Shown here in pieces: positions 25,774 through 34,163 of a stretch of 64,000 nt of DNA. The notes beneath the pieces were generated by a model that saw only the letters and a program-made list of their open reading frames with translations, did no database searches and was not told where the DNA came from. This DNA comes from Arthrobacter sp. DNA4. Its GTDB lineage: Bacteria > Actinomycetota > Actinomycetes > Actinomycetales > Micrococcaceae. Position numbers and translations under genes: made by a program. The stretch covers positions 4,402,001-4,466,000 of the forward strand of contig NZ_CP101466.1 of the NCBI RefSeq assembly GCF_024362385.1, given 5' to 3'. Within the stretch, counting starts at the first letter, position 1. Every line of letters starts with the position of its first letter.

Positions 25774-27232
25774 TCGCGTCGGTGGTAGGGGAAGTGAATT
25801 CGGGAAAGGCGGCCAGGACGCGGCGGGTAATCTCCGCCGATTGGCCCAGGTAGCTGGCGGGGTCCAGGAGCTCCTCCAGCCGGGCGTCAGGGACGACGGC
25901 GGCGGGGAAGGCGTCGCGGAACAGCTTGCGGTAGGTAGCGGCCTGTTCCGGAGGGGGCGCCTGCAGCGTCTGGTCCACCACGTCCTGCAGCTGCTGCTTG
26001 CCGCTGCGGCCGTCCTTCTCCTCGAGGAGGGGGGCAACCGCGGCGCTGACGCCCTCAGCCAGCAGCAGCGGGCCGGACAGGTCAAGGTTGCGGCGCATGG
26101 CGTCCGGGAACACCTGCAGCCCCCCGGCGAGTTCGCGGATGTGGCCCGCGGCGCCGAGGGCCAGGGCCAGCAGCTGGCGCAGGGCCGGTCATTCGGTGTG
26201 CCAGGCGCCGTCCGGGCGTTCGTCGTTGAAGTTGGCGGCAGCCACATGCAGCTGGGCGGCCAGCTGTGGTGCCTGGAGCGCGGCGCTGCGGACCAGGACG
26301 GACAGCACCGGGTTCTGTTTCTGCGGCATGGCGGATGACACGCCCCGCCCGGCGGCCCGCGGTTCGGCGAGCTCCGCCACCTCGGGCCGGCTCAGGAACA
26401 GGACGTCCGCGGCGATCTTGCCGAAGGCGTCCAGCGCGGACGCCAGCGCATGCCCCAGGGATGTGATGGCCAGGCGGTTGGTGTGCCAGGGAGCTGCGGC
26501 CGGGGCCAGGCCCAGCTGGGCCGCCAGGGCGTCGGCCAGGGTGAACGGCGTGGCTTGGGAGCCATCCGTCAGCACCGTTCCGGCAGCGAGTGTTCCCGCC
26601 GCCCCGCCGAACTGGACCGGGAACTCGAGGGTTTCCAGTTGCCGCCCCGCGGCGGCCACGCCCTGGAACCACTGCGCGGCCCGCAGCCCGAAGGTGTAAG
26701 GCAGGGAATGCTGTGTCAGGCTCCTGCCCACGCACAGCGTGTCCGCATGCTCCCCGGCAAGGTGCGCGAGCGCCGTCGTAGTGCCTTTCAAGTCAGCCAG
26801 CACCGCGTGGACGGTGTTGCGGGCCAGCAGCATTAGGGCAGTGTCCAGCACGTCCTGGCTGGTCAGGGAGGTGTGCACGGCCTTCGCGGCACCAACTCCG
26901 GCGGTATCCAGCGCCGCCACGTTCTTCCGGAGGTCCGCCAGCAGCGGGATCACCGGGTTGCCGCCGCCCTGGGCGCGCAGCGCGATACCGGCCAGGTCGT
27001 AGCGCCCCGCCTCGGTGGCGGAGGCGACGACGGCGGCCGAACCGGCGGGTGCCAGCCCGGCCCGTTGCAGGACGGCGGCCCAGCCGGCTTCGACGGCAAG
27101 GATGGCCGCCAGCACTGCCCGGTCCCCCGTCAGCGCCGCCACCAACGGCGACGCTGAGACGGGGGTGAGCAGGCCGGCGTCGGCCTCTTCCGCGAAGGCG
27201 CGCAAGTCTCCCAAAGCGGCGGCGTGGGTCAC
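25754..27232 (-). pseudogene. pcaB: 3-carboxy-cis,cis-muconate cycloisomerase, interrupted by an in-frame stop
   Basis: Fumarase/aspartase-family PcaB of 493 codons with a TGA at codon 348 (26191-26189). Both parts are in one frame: 347 residues up to GAWHTE, then PALRQLLALALG and on to the normal C-terminus. A single change of TGG to TGA explains it, because Trp follows this Glu in PcaB relatives. The signature GVSSAMPQKQNP (about residues 303-314) is before the stop, but the C-terminal 144 residues would be lost. Its ATG overlaps the pcaG stop by 4 nt and its end overlaps pcaD. Alternatives are a sequencing error or UGA read-through. Confidence 0.85.
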
Positions 27233-27786
27233 TGGAAGTCCAGGAAGACCGTCTCGCCCTCACCCTGGAGACGGATGTCCCAGGTGAGGCCGCCGTCGGG
27301 GTCGCGGCGGGCGATGAGCGTCTCGCGGCGCTCCGGCTCCAGCGAGGCCAGCAGCGGGTCATTGGCCAGTGCCTCGGTGTCCTCCGGCAGGTAGATGCGG
27401 GTGAACAGCCGGTTGGTCAGGCCGCGGGCGAAAAGCGCCACCGAAATGAACGGTGCCGCGCCCGGCTTGGTGGGGCCGGGGTTGACGGTGGTGAAGGTGA
27501 AGACGCCGGAGTTGCCCACGGCGCCGCGGCCCCAGCCGGTGAAGGTGTAGCCGTCGCGGACCAGGGAACCGGTGCGCTGGACAACCTTGCCGTCCGCGTC
27601 CGGCTGCCAGATCTCCAGGATGGCGTCCGGGATGGTGTGGCCGTCGCCGTCATAGACGGTGCCCTGCAGGCGGATGGAGCCCGGGAAGCCTGGGGGCAGG
27701 AGTTCGTTGTCCTTCTCGAACGGGAGCGCGTAGCCGTAGAACGGGCCCACGGTCTGGCCGGGGGTGGGTACCAGTTTGGTGCTCAT
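27229..27786 (-). CDS. pcaG: Protocatechuate 3,4-dioxygenase subunit alpha
   Basis: 185 aa from the ATG at 27786. Intradiol dioxygenase fold: TPGQTVGPFYGYALPF at the N-terminus, then DAILEIWQPDADGK and FTTVNPGPTKPGAAPFISVALFARGL, where alpha subunits lack the full iron ligand set. The end TWDIRLQGEGETVFLDF is typical. It pairs with PcaH, whose gene ends 5 bp upstream, to open protocatechuate to 3-carboxy-cis,cis-muconate. Confidence 0.95.
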   Translation of the reverse strand: MSTKLVPTPGQTVGPFYGYALPFEKDNELLPPGFPGSIRLQGTVYDGDGHTIPDAILEIWQPDADGKVVQRTGSLVRDGYTFTGWGRGAVGNSGVFTFTTVNPGPTKPGAAPFISVALFARGLTNRLFTRIYLPEDTEALANDPLLASLEPERRETLIARRDPDGGLTWDIRLQGEGETVFLDFQ

Positions 27787-27791
27787 CTTTC

Positions 27792-28664
27792 CTACTCCTC
27801 GTCGCCTGCGGCGCCGAGCGCCTCGTTTTCGGTCCAGGTCCGCTTGGGACCGGTCAGGACGATGTCCCAGTTGTAGCCCAGGGCCCATTCGGGCTCGGTG
27901 ATGCTGTGGTCATAGGTGGCCACCAGCCGGTCGCGCGCGTCCTGGTCCACGATGGTCTGGTAGATCGGGTCCAGGGGGAAGAGTTGGTCACCGGGGAAGT
28001 ACATCTGGGTGATGATCCGCTGGGTGAACTCGGTGCCGAACAGCGAGAAGTGGATGTGCGCCGGCCGCCACGCGTTCAGGTGGTTCTTCCACGGGTAGGC
28101 GCCGGGCTTGATGGTGATGAACCGGTACGAGCCGTCCGGGCCGGTGATGCAGCGGCCAATGCCGGTGAAGTTGGGGTCGATGGGCGCGGGGTGCTGGTCA
28201 CGCTTGTGGATGTAGCGGCCGGAGGAGTTGGCCTGCCAGATTTCCACCAGCTGTCCTGCCACCGGGCGGCCGTCACCGTCCAGGACCTTGCCGGAGACGA
28301 TGATCCGCTCACCCAGCGGTTCCCCGTTGTGCTGGATCGTCAGGTCCGATTCCAGGGCGTGCACGTCCTGGTGCCCGAACGCCGGCGAGTACAGCTCGAT
28401 GGTCTCGGGGTCCGCGTGCTGCAGGCTCTTGGTGGGGTGGCGCAGGATGCTGCTGCGGTACGGCGGGTAGTCCAGGCGCGGCTGGATCTCCGGCTTACCG
28501 CCGTCCTTGAGGGCGCGCCGGTAAGCCTCGCCGATGGCGTTGATCTCTGCACTGAGGTCCGCCTGCGACTCGATGGCCTTGTCCAGGGGCTGGTGGGCAG
28601 CCTTGGGTTCGGCCGGGGGCACGAGCTCCTCCGACTCCAGCTCGGCGTTGATGTCTTCCTTCAC
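27792..28664 (-). CDS. pcaH: Protocatechuate 3,4-dioxygenase subunit beta
   Basis: 290 aa from a GTG at 28664 with AAAGGAG 7 nt upstream. A long extension in this frame upstream runs through quiC and is spurious. Iron(III) ligands are visible as Tyr in SSGRYIHKRD, Tyr in GAYPWKNHLNAW and the two His in RPAHIHFSLFG. The intradiol family signature LVEIWQANSSGRY is present. The N-terminal 50 residues are acidic and less conserved. Confidence 0.95.
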   Translation of the reverse strand: MKEDINAELESEELVPPAEPKAAHQPLDKAIESQADLSAEINAIGEAYRRALKDGGKPEIQPRLDYPPYRSSILRHPTKSLQHADPETIELYSPAFGHQDVHALESDLTIQHNGEPLGERIIVSGKVLDGDGRPVAGQLVEIWQANSSGRYIHKRDQHPAPIDPNFTGIGRCITGPDGSYRFITIKPGAYPWKNHLNAWRPAHIHFSLFGTEFTQRIITQMYFPGDQLFPLDPIYQTIVDQDARDRLVATYDHSITEPEWALGYNWDIVLTGPKRTWTENEALGAAGDEE

Positions 28665-28722
28665 GGCTGGCTCCTTTCTGATCTGTTGGGTTTGTTGCGT
28701 CTGGGTTTTGGGTGGTGCGGGT

Positions 28723-30594
28723 TTAAGGGCTGCGGTGCAGCGAGTCGTACTGGACCGCGTGCCGCACCGGGGCGTTCGGGGCGCCGTATCCGTCGTAACG
28801 GCCGCGGCGTTCCACCATTTCGAAGAACACGCTGCCCACGGTCGCGGTGTAGAAGTGCAGGAACTCGCCGTCGGCATCCCGGTCGAACAGCAGGTTGAGT
28901 TCCTGCAGCGTGGCCAGGAATCCCGGTTCCAGGTCGAACCGCGCGTCCAGGTCCTCGTAGTAGTTGGCCGGGATCTGGAGGAATTCCAGGCCGCGCTCCC
29001 GCGCGGCCCGGGCGGTGGCCACCAGGTCCTCCACGGCGAAGGCGATGTGTTCCTGGTAGGTCTTCCGGGCCTCGTTCCGTGCCTGCTGGATGGGTGCCAG
29101 GTTGAGCACGAGCCGCACCGCGCCGTCGGAGGTCTGCATGACCTGGGACCGGACCAGCCCGCTGGGGCTGGGCACCTCGGCGAAGGGCTGGGGCTCCAGG
29201 GCCAGGGCGCTGGTGTAGAAGAGGACAGCCTCGTCGAAGTGCTGCCACGGCTGGGCCAGGTTGACGTGGTCGATGACCGCCCTCGCTCCTGCTGACGGGT
29301 GTTCCAGCCCTTCCCCGAATTCGTGCGTCCACGCTGCGGTTCCGTCCGGGCTGCCCTGGCAGAGGAAGATCTCGGTGGAGTCCGGGGCGCAGATGCCCTG
29401 GAACACTTCCTCGTCCGCCTGGACCTTGCGGGCCACAACGGGGGCCTTGAGCTGCTGGGCGCGGGCGGAGGCGATCACGGGGGAATCGACGTCGAACCCC
29501 AGTGCGGCAATTGCCGGTTCGGCGTGCCGTGCGGCCTGCTCGTTGATGATCACCCGGGCCTGGCCCATGGTCCACAGCTGGACGTCCTTGGTGCGGTGCC
29601 GGCCCTCGAACTGGAACCCGAGCTGGCCCAGGAGCTTCTCCAGCTGGGCGGTGTCGTCCGCCTTGACCTCGGCAAAGTTGAAGCCGGCGGGTTCGTTCAC
29701 TTTGGGCAGCGTGGCAAGTTCCATGGGATAACGACGGCGGAGCCCGCCTGCGTTGCCGGGGGCGGCTTCGGTGCCGGCGAGCCATTTGGCGCTTTGCTCC
29801 TCCAGCCAGATCAGGGACCGCATGGCATCCACCGCGGTGCGCTCGACGTCCGACTGGCGGAAGACGTCGTTGAAGACCTCCAGCGAGACGGGTCCGGTGT
29901 AGCCGGCGCGGACCACGTGGCCCATGAATTTGGCCAGCTCGAACTGCCCCTCGCCCGGGAACACCCGGTAATGGCGGCTCCAGGACAGGACGTCCATCGA
30001 GAGCTTGGGGGCGTCCGCCACCTGGACGAAGAAGATCTTGTCCGGGTTGATGTCCTCGATCCGCGCGGTGTCCCAGTCGCGGGACAGGATGTGGAAGGAG
30101 TCCAGGCAGGTTCCCAGGTTGGGGTGGTCCACCATCTCCACCAGGCGGTAGGCGTGCTCGTAGTCGTTGACGTACTTGCCCCAGGCCAGGGCCTCATAGG
30201 CCACCTTGACGCCGTGGTCCCCCGCCAGGTTTGCGAGCTGTGCCAGGTGTTCCGCGCGGACAGCATCGTCGTCAATGGTGGCGGTGGCAACGTTGGAGCA
30301 CACCAGGATGGTGTCCATGCCCAGGCGTGCCATGAGCTTGAACTTGGCCTCGGCGCGCCGGAGGTTGGCCTTCAGCAGGTCCGGGGTGACGCCGTCGAAG
30401 TCGCGGAAGGGCTGGTACAGGTCCAGGCCGAGCCCGAGGTCCGCTGCCATCTTCCGCACATCTTCAGGGCTGAGCGGTGAGGTAACCAGGTCCTGCTCAA
30501 AAATCTCGATTCCGTCGAAGCCGGCGATGGCGCAGGCCTGCATCTTTTCCTTCAGGGTGCCGGAGAGGCAGACGGTGGCGATTCCGGTGCGCAT
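28723..30594 (-). CDS. quiC: 3-dehydroshikimate dehydratase, bifunctional-type with HPPD-like C-domain
   Basis: 623 aa. The N-terminal half (1 to about 270) is a sugar-isomerase-like TIM barrel (IATVCLSGTLKEKMQACAIA; CLDSFHILSRDWD; FFVQVADAP). The C-terminal half (about 290-620) is a 4-hydroxyphenylpyruvate dioxygenase-like pair of VOC modules with HVNLAQP, QEHIAFAVEDL and FEMVERRG supplying His, His and Glu. The same fusion is known in QuiC1 and QsuB. It dehydrates 3-dehydroshikimate to protocatechuate. It overlaps the quinate dehydrogenase stop by 1 nt and sits 58 bp before pcaH. Confidence 0.93.
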   Translation of the reverse strand: MRTGIATVCLSGTLKEKMQACAIAGFDGIEIFEQDLVTSPLSPEDVRKMAADLGLGLDLYQPFRDFDGVTPDLLKANLRRAEAKFKLMARLGMDTILVCSNVATATIDDDAVRAEHLAQLANLAGDHGVKVAYEALAWGKYVNDYEHAYRLVEMVDHPNLGTCLDSFHILSRDWDTARIEDINPDKIFFVQVADAPKLSMDVLSWSRHYRVFPGEGQFELAKFMGHVVRAGYTGPVSLEVFNDVFRQSDVERTAVDAMRSLIWLEEQSAKWLAGTEAAPGNAGGLRRRYPMELATLPKVNEPAGFNFAEVKADDTAQLEKLLGQLGFQFEGRHRTKDVQLWTMGQARVIINEQAARHAEPAIAALGFDVDSPVIASARAQQLKAPVVARKVQADEEVFQGICAPDSTEIFLCQGSPDGTAAWTHEFGEGLEHPSAGARAVIDHVNLAQPWQHFDEAVLFYTSALALEPQPFAEVPSPSGLVRSQVMQTSDGAVRLVLNLAPIQQARNEARKTYQEHIAFAVEDLVATARAARERGLEFLQIPANYYEDLDARFDLEPGFLATLQELNLLFDRDADGEFLHFYTATVGSVFFEMVERRGRYDGYGAPNAPVRHAVQYDSLHRSP

Positions 30595-31475
30595 CAGGCG
30601 GCCACCTCCTCGGCGGCCACAAGTTCCAGGAAGTGCGAGCGCATGCGCTCCGGGTCCGCGTCCAGGCCGGTGAAGATCCGGAACGCGTCGGCGGCCTGGC
30701 CCACTGCCATCCGGCCACCGTCCAGGACCTCGCAGCCCTTGGCGCGGGCGCCGCGGACCAGTTCGGTGTCGATCGGGCGGTAAACGATGTCCGCCACCCA
30801 GTGCCGGGGCTCGAGCAGGTCCAGGTCCAGCGGGACGCCGGGGTGCGCTGCCATGCCAACGGGTGTGCAGTGCACCAGGCCGTCGGCCAGCGGCATCAGC
30901 TGCGGCAGCTCCGCCGTCGTGCGGGCCGTGACGGTGCTGTCCGGGAAAAAGCCCTGCAGCTCGGCAGCCCGTGCGGCCGCCCGTTGGGGGTCCATGTCCA
31001 CCAGGTCCAGCGTTTTTACGCCTGCGCTGAGCAGGGCGTAGGCGACGGCGGACCCGGCCCCGCCCGCGCCGAGCTGCACTACACGGTCCAGCCGGGCGCC
31101 GGGGAGGCCGGAGGCGAGGGCGGCGGCGAAGCCGGAGAAGTCCGTGTTGTGGCCGATGAAGCGGCCGTCCCGGATGACCACGGTGTTTACGGCGCCGAGC
31201 CGGCGCGCGTCCGGGCTGACCTCATCCAGGTGCTGCAGGACCAGCTGCTTGCAGGGATGGGTGATGTTCAGGCCGTTGAAGCCCAGGGTGCGGGCGCTGT
31301 GCAGGATGGCGCCCACCGATTCCCCGGTCAGCCCCAGTTCCAGCAGGTCAATGGGCCGGTACAGGTAGCGCAGGCCCTGCACGTCACCTTCCCGTTCGTG
31401 CATAGGCGGCGTGAGCGATGGCGTAACGCCATCACCAACCAGCCCTACCAGGTAGGACTCAGTTCGATTGCTCAT
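30594..31475 (-). CDS. qsuD: Quinate/shikimate dehydrogenase (second paralogue)
   Basis: 293 aa from the ATG at 31475, which has AAGGAG upstream; an in-frame start further out would lie in the promoter. Marks are TPSLTPPMHEREG, NGLNITHPCKQLVLQHL (catalytic Lys), FIGHNTDFSGF (Asp) and LGAGGAGSAVAYALL. The THPCK form is characteristic of actinobacterial quinate/shikimate dehydrogenases that use NAD+. It is the first gene of the long operon running through quiC and pcaHGBDCFIJ to the IclR gene. Confidence 0.9.
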   Translation of the reverse strand: MSNRTESYLVGLVGDGVTPSLTPPMHEREGDVQGLRYLYRPIDLLELGLTGESVGAILHSARTLGFNGLNITHPCKQLVLQHLDEVSPDARRLGAVNTVVIRDGRFIGHNTDFSGFAAALASGLPGARLDRVVQLGAGGAGSAVAYALLSAGVKTLDLVDMDPQRAAARAAELQGFFPDSTVTARTTAELPQLMPLADGLVHCTPVGMAAHPGVPLDLDLLEPRHWVADIVYRPIDTELVRGARAKGCEVLDGGRMAVGQAADAFRIFTGLDADPERMRSHFLELVAAEEVAA

Positions 31476-31558
31476 GCGTGCAGCTCCTTTGGTACGACAC
31501 CGGGCAGCAGCGGAACTCGGCCGCGCTGCGGGGTGATAGGGATTACGGTACAACAAAT

Positions 31559-31593
31559 GTTCACTTATCGCACTGTTGTTCTAGATGCGAACA
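31559..31593. promoter_or_regulatory. PcaR-like operator and inverted repeat upstream of the quinate-pca operon
   Basis: GTTCACTTATCGCAC (31559-31573) resembles the 15-bp PcaR-type site I remember from Pseudomonas (GTTCGATAATCGCAC), 12 of 15 matching. Next to it TGTTC-N7-GAACA (31577-31593) is an inverted repeat. Both lie 84-118 bp upstream of the dehydrogenase start, in the 155-bp gap before the IclR gene. Confidence 0.45.
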
Positions 31594-31630
31594 GAATAGG
31601 TATCCGGGGAAGCAGCCAGGCCTCCTGGTG

Positions 31631-32494
31631 CTATCGCTGGGGGAGCCTGGCGGCCAGTTCGGCGGCGGCTTCCTGCAGCAGGGGGACGTGCGCCACGAGC
31701 CCCTCAAGGTCCAGCCGGAAGACCGGCACGGCGGTGGCCAGCGAGGCGAAGGCATGCCCCTGGTCATTGAGCAGCGGCACGGCCACGGCGCGCATCCCCG
31801 CCTCGTTCTCCTCATCCATGACGGCATATCCCTGCCGGCGGACCTTCTCGATCTCGGCCCGGAAGGCGCCGCGGTCCGTAATGGATGTGTCAGTGAGCGC
31901 CTCAAGCGGGACCTCGGCCAGCAGCTTTTCGCGTTCCACATCCTCGGCAAAAGCCACCAGGGCCTTGCCCACGGCGGTGGTGGAGAGCGAGCCGAGGTGG
32001 CCGGGGTCGCTGGTCACGCGGAAGGTCTGCGGCCCGTCCACCTTGCTGACGGTCAGGTGGTGCAGGCCGTCGCGGACGCTGAGGATGGTGGCCTCGCCGG
32101 TCTGTTCGGTGACCCGGCGGAGGATGGGCATGGCTGTTCCCGCGAAGCCATGGTGGTTGGAGACGCGCTGTCCCAGCTGGAAGATCCGCAGGCCCAGGTG
32201 GTAGCGGCGGCCGTCCGGCTCGTAGTCGACAAAGCCGTCGCGGGTCAGGGAGCCCAGCAGGCGGTAGGTGGTGCTGAAGGGAAGTTCGGCGCGGCGGGAA
32301 ATCTCCGCGGCACTTGCACCGCGGGGTTCATCACCCAGGAGGACCAGCAGCCCCAGGGCCTTGCCCACCATGTCCGTGCGGTCGGCGGGACGGGCACCCA
32401 CTTTGCCTTCCGGCGGCATGGCATTCACGGGCTCTCCGGCGCGGGCGGCGGCAGCGGGTGCTTCATTGGCCGCTGTGGTTTGGTTCACACTCAT
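31631..32494 (-). CDS. IclR family regulator (QsuR candidate)
   Basis: 287 aa with a low-complexity Ala-rich N-terminal tail of about 38 residues. The winged HTH follows (ASAAEISRRAELPFSTTYRLLGSLTRDGFV). The effector domain has GSLSTTAVGKALVAF and VAVPLLNDQGHAFASLATAVPVF. It lies between the quinate/pca operon and the divergent MHS transporter and can reach both promoters. A role in quinate/shikimate-inducible control is likely from position. Confidence 0.88.
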   Translation of the reverse strand: MSVNQTTAANEAPAAAARAGEPVNAMPPEGKVGARPADRTDMVGKALGLLVLLGDEPRGASAAEISRRAELPFSTTYRLLGSLTRDGFVDYEPDGRRYHLGLRIFQLGQRVSNHHGFAGTAMPILRRVTEQTGEATILSVRDGLHHLTVSKVDGPQTFRVTSDPGHLGSLSTTAVGKALVAFAEDVEREKLLAEVPLEALTDTSITDRGAFRAEIEKVRRQGYAVMDEENEAGMRAVAVPLLNDQGHAFASLATAVPVFRLDLEGLVAHVPLLQEAAAELAARLPQR

Positions 32495-32546
32495 GGGTTC
32501 GATGTTGCCACAATGTGAGAGCTATTTCTAGATGGTGATTATTTTC

Positions 32547-32576
32547 TTGACAGGTGACTGCCCTCACAGTCATAGT
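32547..32576 (+). promoter_or_regulatory. Promoter of the second MHS transporter with an embedded repeat
   Basis: TTGACA (32547-32552), an 18-bp spacer and CATAGT (32571-32576) form a promoter reading toward the transporter. The inverted repeat TGACTG-N6-CAGTCA (32555-32560 and 32567-32572) fills the spacer, a position suited to an IclR operator. The transcript would have a leader of about 145 nt with no clear structure seen. Confidence 0.5.
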
Positions 32577-32726
32577 TTCTGTATCGCAAAAGTAGCTCCC
32601 ACCATGTGGCTACAACTGCCGGGTCTTTCCACCGGACTCCAGCCGCATCCCCCGCCCGCACCAAGGCCTCGGCGGCTGCGACCCCCAGATCCATCCGCGA
32701 CAATGTCGTCACACCAAAGGAACACC

Positions 32727-34046
32727 ATGAGCAAGACACTTCCGTCCGCAGGGGCGGGTGCCCTCACCTCCGCCGGAACACCCAGGAAGGCCGCCCTCGC
32801 CAGCTTCCTGGGCAGCGCCGTCGAATACTATGACTTCTTCATCTTTGGCTCGGCCGCAGCGCTGATCTTCCCCACGGTCTTCTTCCCCAGCGCCGATGCC
32901 AACGCCGCCATCATGTCCTTCGCCACCTTCGGGTTCGCGTACGTGGCACGGCCCATCGGCGCCGTCATCCTGGGCCACTTCGGCGACCGGGTGGGCCGCC
33001 AGAAAGTGCTGATGTTCACCCTGGTGCTCATGGGTGCTTCCACCTTCGTCATCGGCTGCCTGCCCGACTTCCGTACGGTCGGCTGGTGGGCTCCGGCGCT
33101 GCTGGTGCTGGCCCGCCTGTGCCAGGGCCTCTCCGCTGCAGGCGAGCAGGCCGGCGCCTCCTCCATGACCCTGGAGCACGCCCCGGACAACCGCCGTTCC
33201 TTCTTCACCTCCTGGACCCTCACCGGCACCCAGGGCGGCCAGATCCTCGCGGCCCTGGTGTTCATCCCTGTCCTGGCCCTGCCGGACGAGATCAAGTTCG
33301 GCATTGGCTGGCGCATCCCGTTCTGGCTGAGCGCCGCGGTGGTTGTGGTGGCGTTCCTTATCCGCCGCACCCTGCACGAGCCGCCCGCCTTCGAGGAAGC
33401 CCGGAAGAACGCGCAGATCGCCAAGCTGCCCGTGGCCGACCTCCTCAAGGGCCACTGGCGCGACGTCCTCCGCGTGATCTGCTGCGCCTTCATCGCCGCC
33501 GTCTCCACTGTGTTCGGCACCCTGGCCATCAGCTACGCCAAGACCGTGGCCGGCGTGGACGGCACCACCACCCTGTGGCTGGTGGTTGCCGCCAACATCG
33601 TGGCCCTGGGCACCCAGCCGCTCTTCGGAATGCTGGCGGACAAGATCGGCCGCAAGCCCGTCTTCATCTACGGCGCCCTGGCCAGCGCGGTCCTCACCCC
33701 CGTTTTCCTGCTGAGCCTGGAGTCCCACAGCGTCCCGCTGATGTTCCTGGCCGCGATCGGCTACTTCTCATGCGGCTACGCGGCGGCCAACGCCGTCTGG
33801 CCTTCCTTCTACGCCGAAATGTTCAGCACCAAGGTCCGCTTCTCCGGCTTGGCCATCGGAACCCAGCTGGGCTTCCTGATGGCAGGGTTCGCGCCGGCCA
33901 TCGTCGCGGCCATGGGCGGCATCAAACCCGGCGGCTGGGTGCAGATCAGCATCTTCACTGCCATCATCTGCGCCGTGGCCGCTGTTTCAGCCCTGACCGC
34001 CAAGGAATCCTTCCGGACCCCCACCAAGCAGCTCGGCCTGAAGTAG
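32727..34046 (+). CDS. MHS-family MFS transporter, second copy (quinate/shikimate/protocatechuate type)
   Basis: 439 aa from the ATG at 32727 (AAAGG upstream); the open frame before it crosses the promoter. Twelve membrane segments. ASFLGSAVEYYDFFIFGSAA and GHFGDRVGRQKVLMFTLVLMG place it in the metabolite:H+ symporter family. It is similar in design to the copy at 19660-20997, so the region has two carriers for related acids. Divergent from the IclR gene, it is followed by a nested hairpin. Confidence 0.87.
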   Translation: MSKTLPSAGAGALTSAGTPRKAALASFLGSAVEYYDFFIFGSAAALIFPTVFFPSADANAAIMSFATFGFAYVARPIGAVILGHFGDRVGRQKVLMFTLVLMGASTFVIGCLPDFRTVGWWAPALLVLARLCQGLSAAGEQAGASSMTLEHAPDNRRSFFTSWTLTGTQGGQILAALVFIPVLALPDEIKFGIGWRIPFWLSAAVVVVAFLIRRTLHEPPAFEEARKNAQIAKLPVADLLKGHWRDVLRVICCAFIAAVSTVFGTLAISYAKTVAGVDGTTTLWLVVAANIVALGTQPLFGMLADKIGRKPVFIYGALASAVLTPVFLLSLESHSVPLMFLAAIGYFSCGYAAANAVWPSFYAEMFSTKVRFSGLAIGTQLGFLMAGFAPAIVAAMGGIKPGGWVQISIFTAIICAVAAVSALTAKESFRTPTKQLGLK

Positions 34047-34064
34047 GCCGTCCGCCGCGTACAG

Positions 34065-34140
34065 ACTGGCCCGGTTTTCAGGCCGGAGAGCCCGCCATTC
34101 CCCCAAATGACGGGCTCTCCCCTGTTAAAACCGGGCCAGT
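34065..34140. terminator. Nested hairpin between convergent genes
   Basis: Outer arms ACTGGCCCGGTTTT (34065-34078) and AAAACCGGGCCAGT (34127-34140) pair perfectly. Inner arms GGAGAGCCCG (34085-34094) and CGGGCTCTCC (34111-34120) also pair. It lies between the transporter stop and the DNA ligase stop and would terminate in both directions. Confidence 0.7.
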
Positions 34141-34163
34141 TTGTGACGACCGAGAGCCCGCCG

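Noticed and set aside
25754..27232. pcaB broken by a frameshift
   Set aside because: Both parts are in the same frame and separated by a single TGA, so this is a nonsense codon and not an indel.
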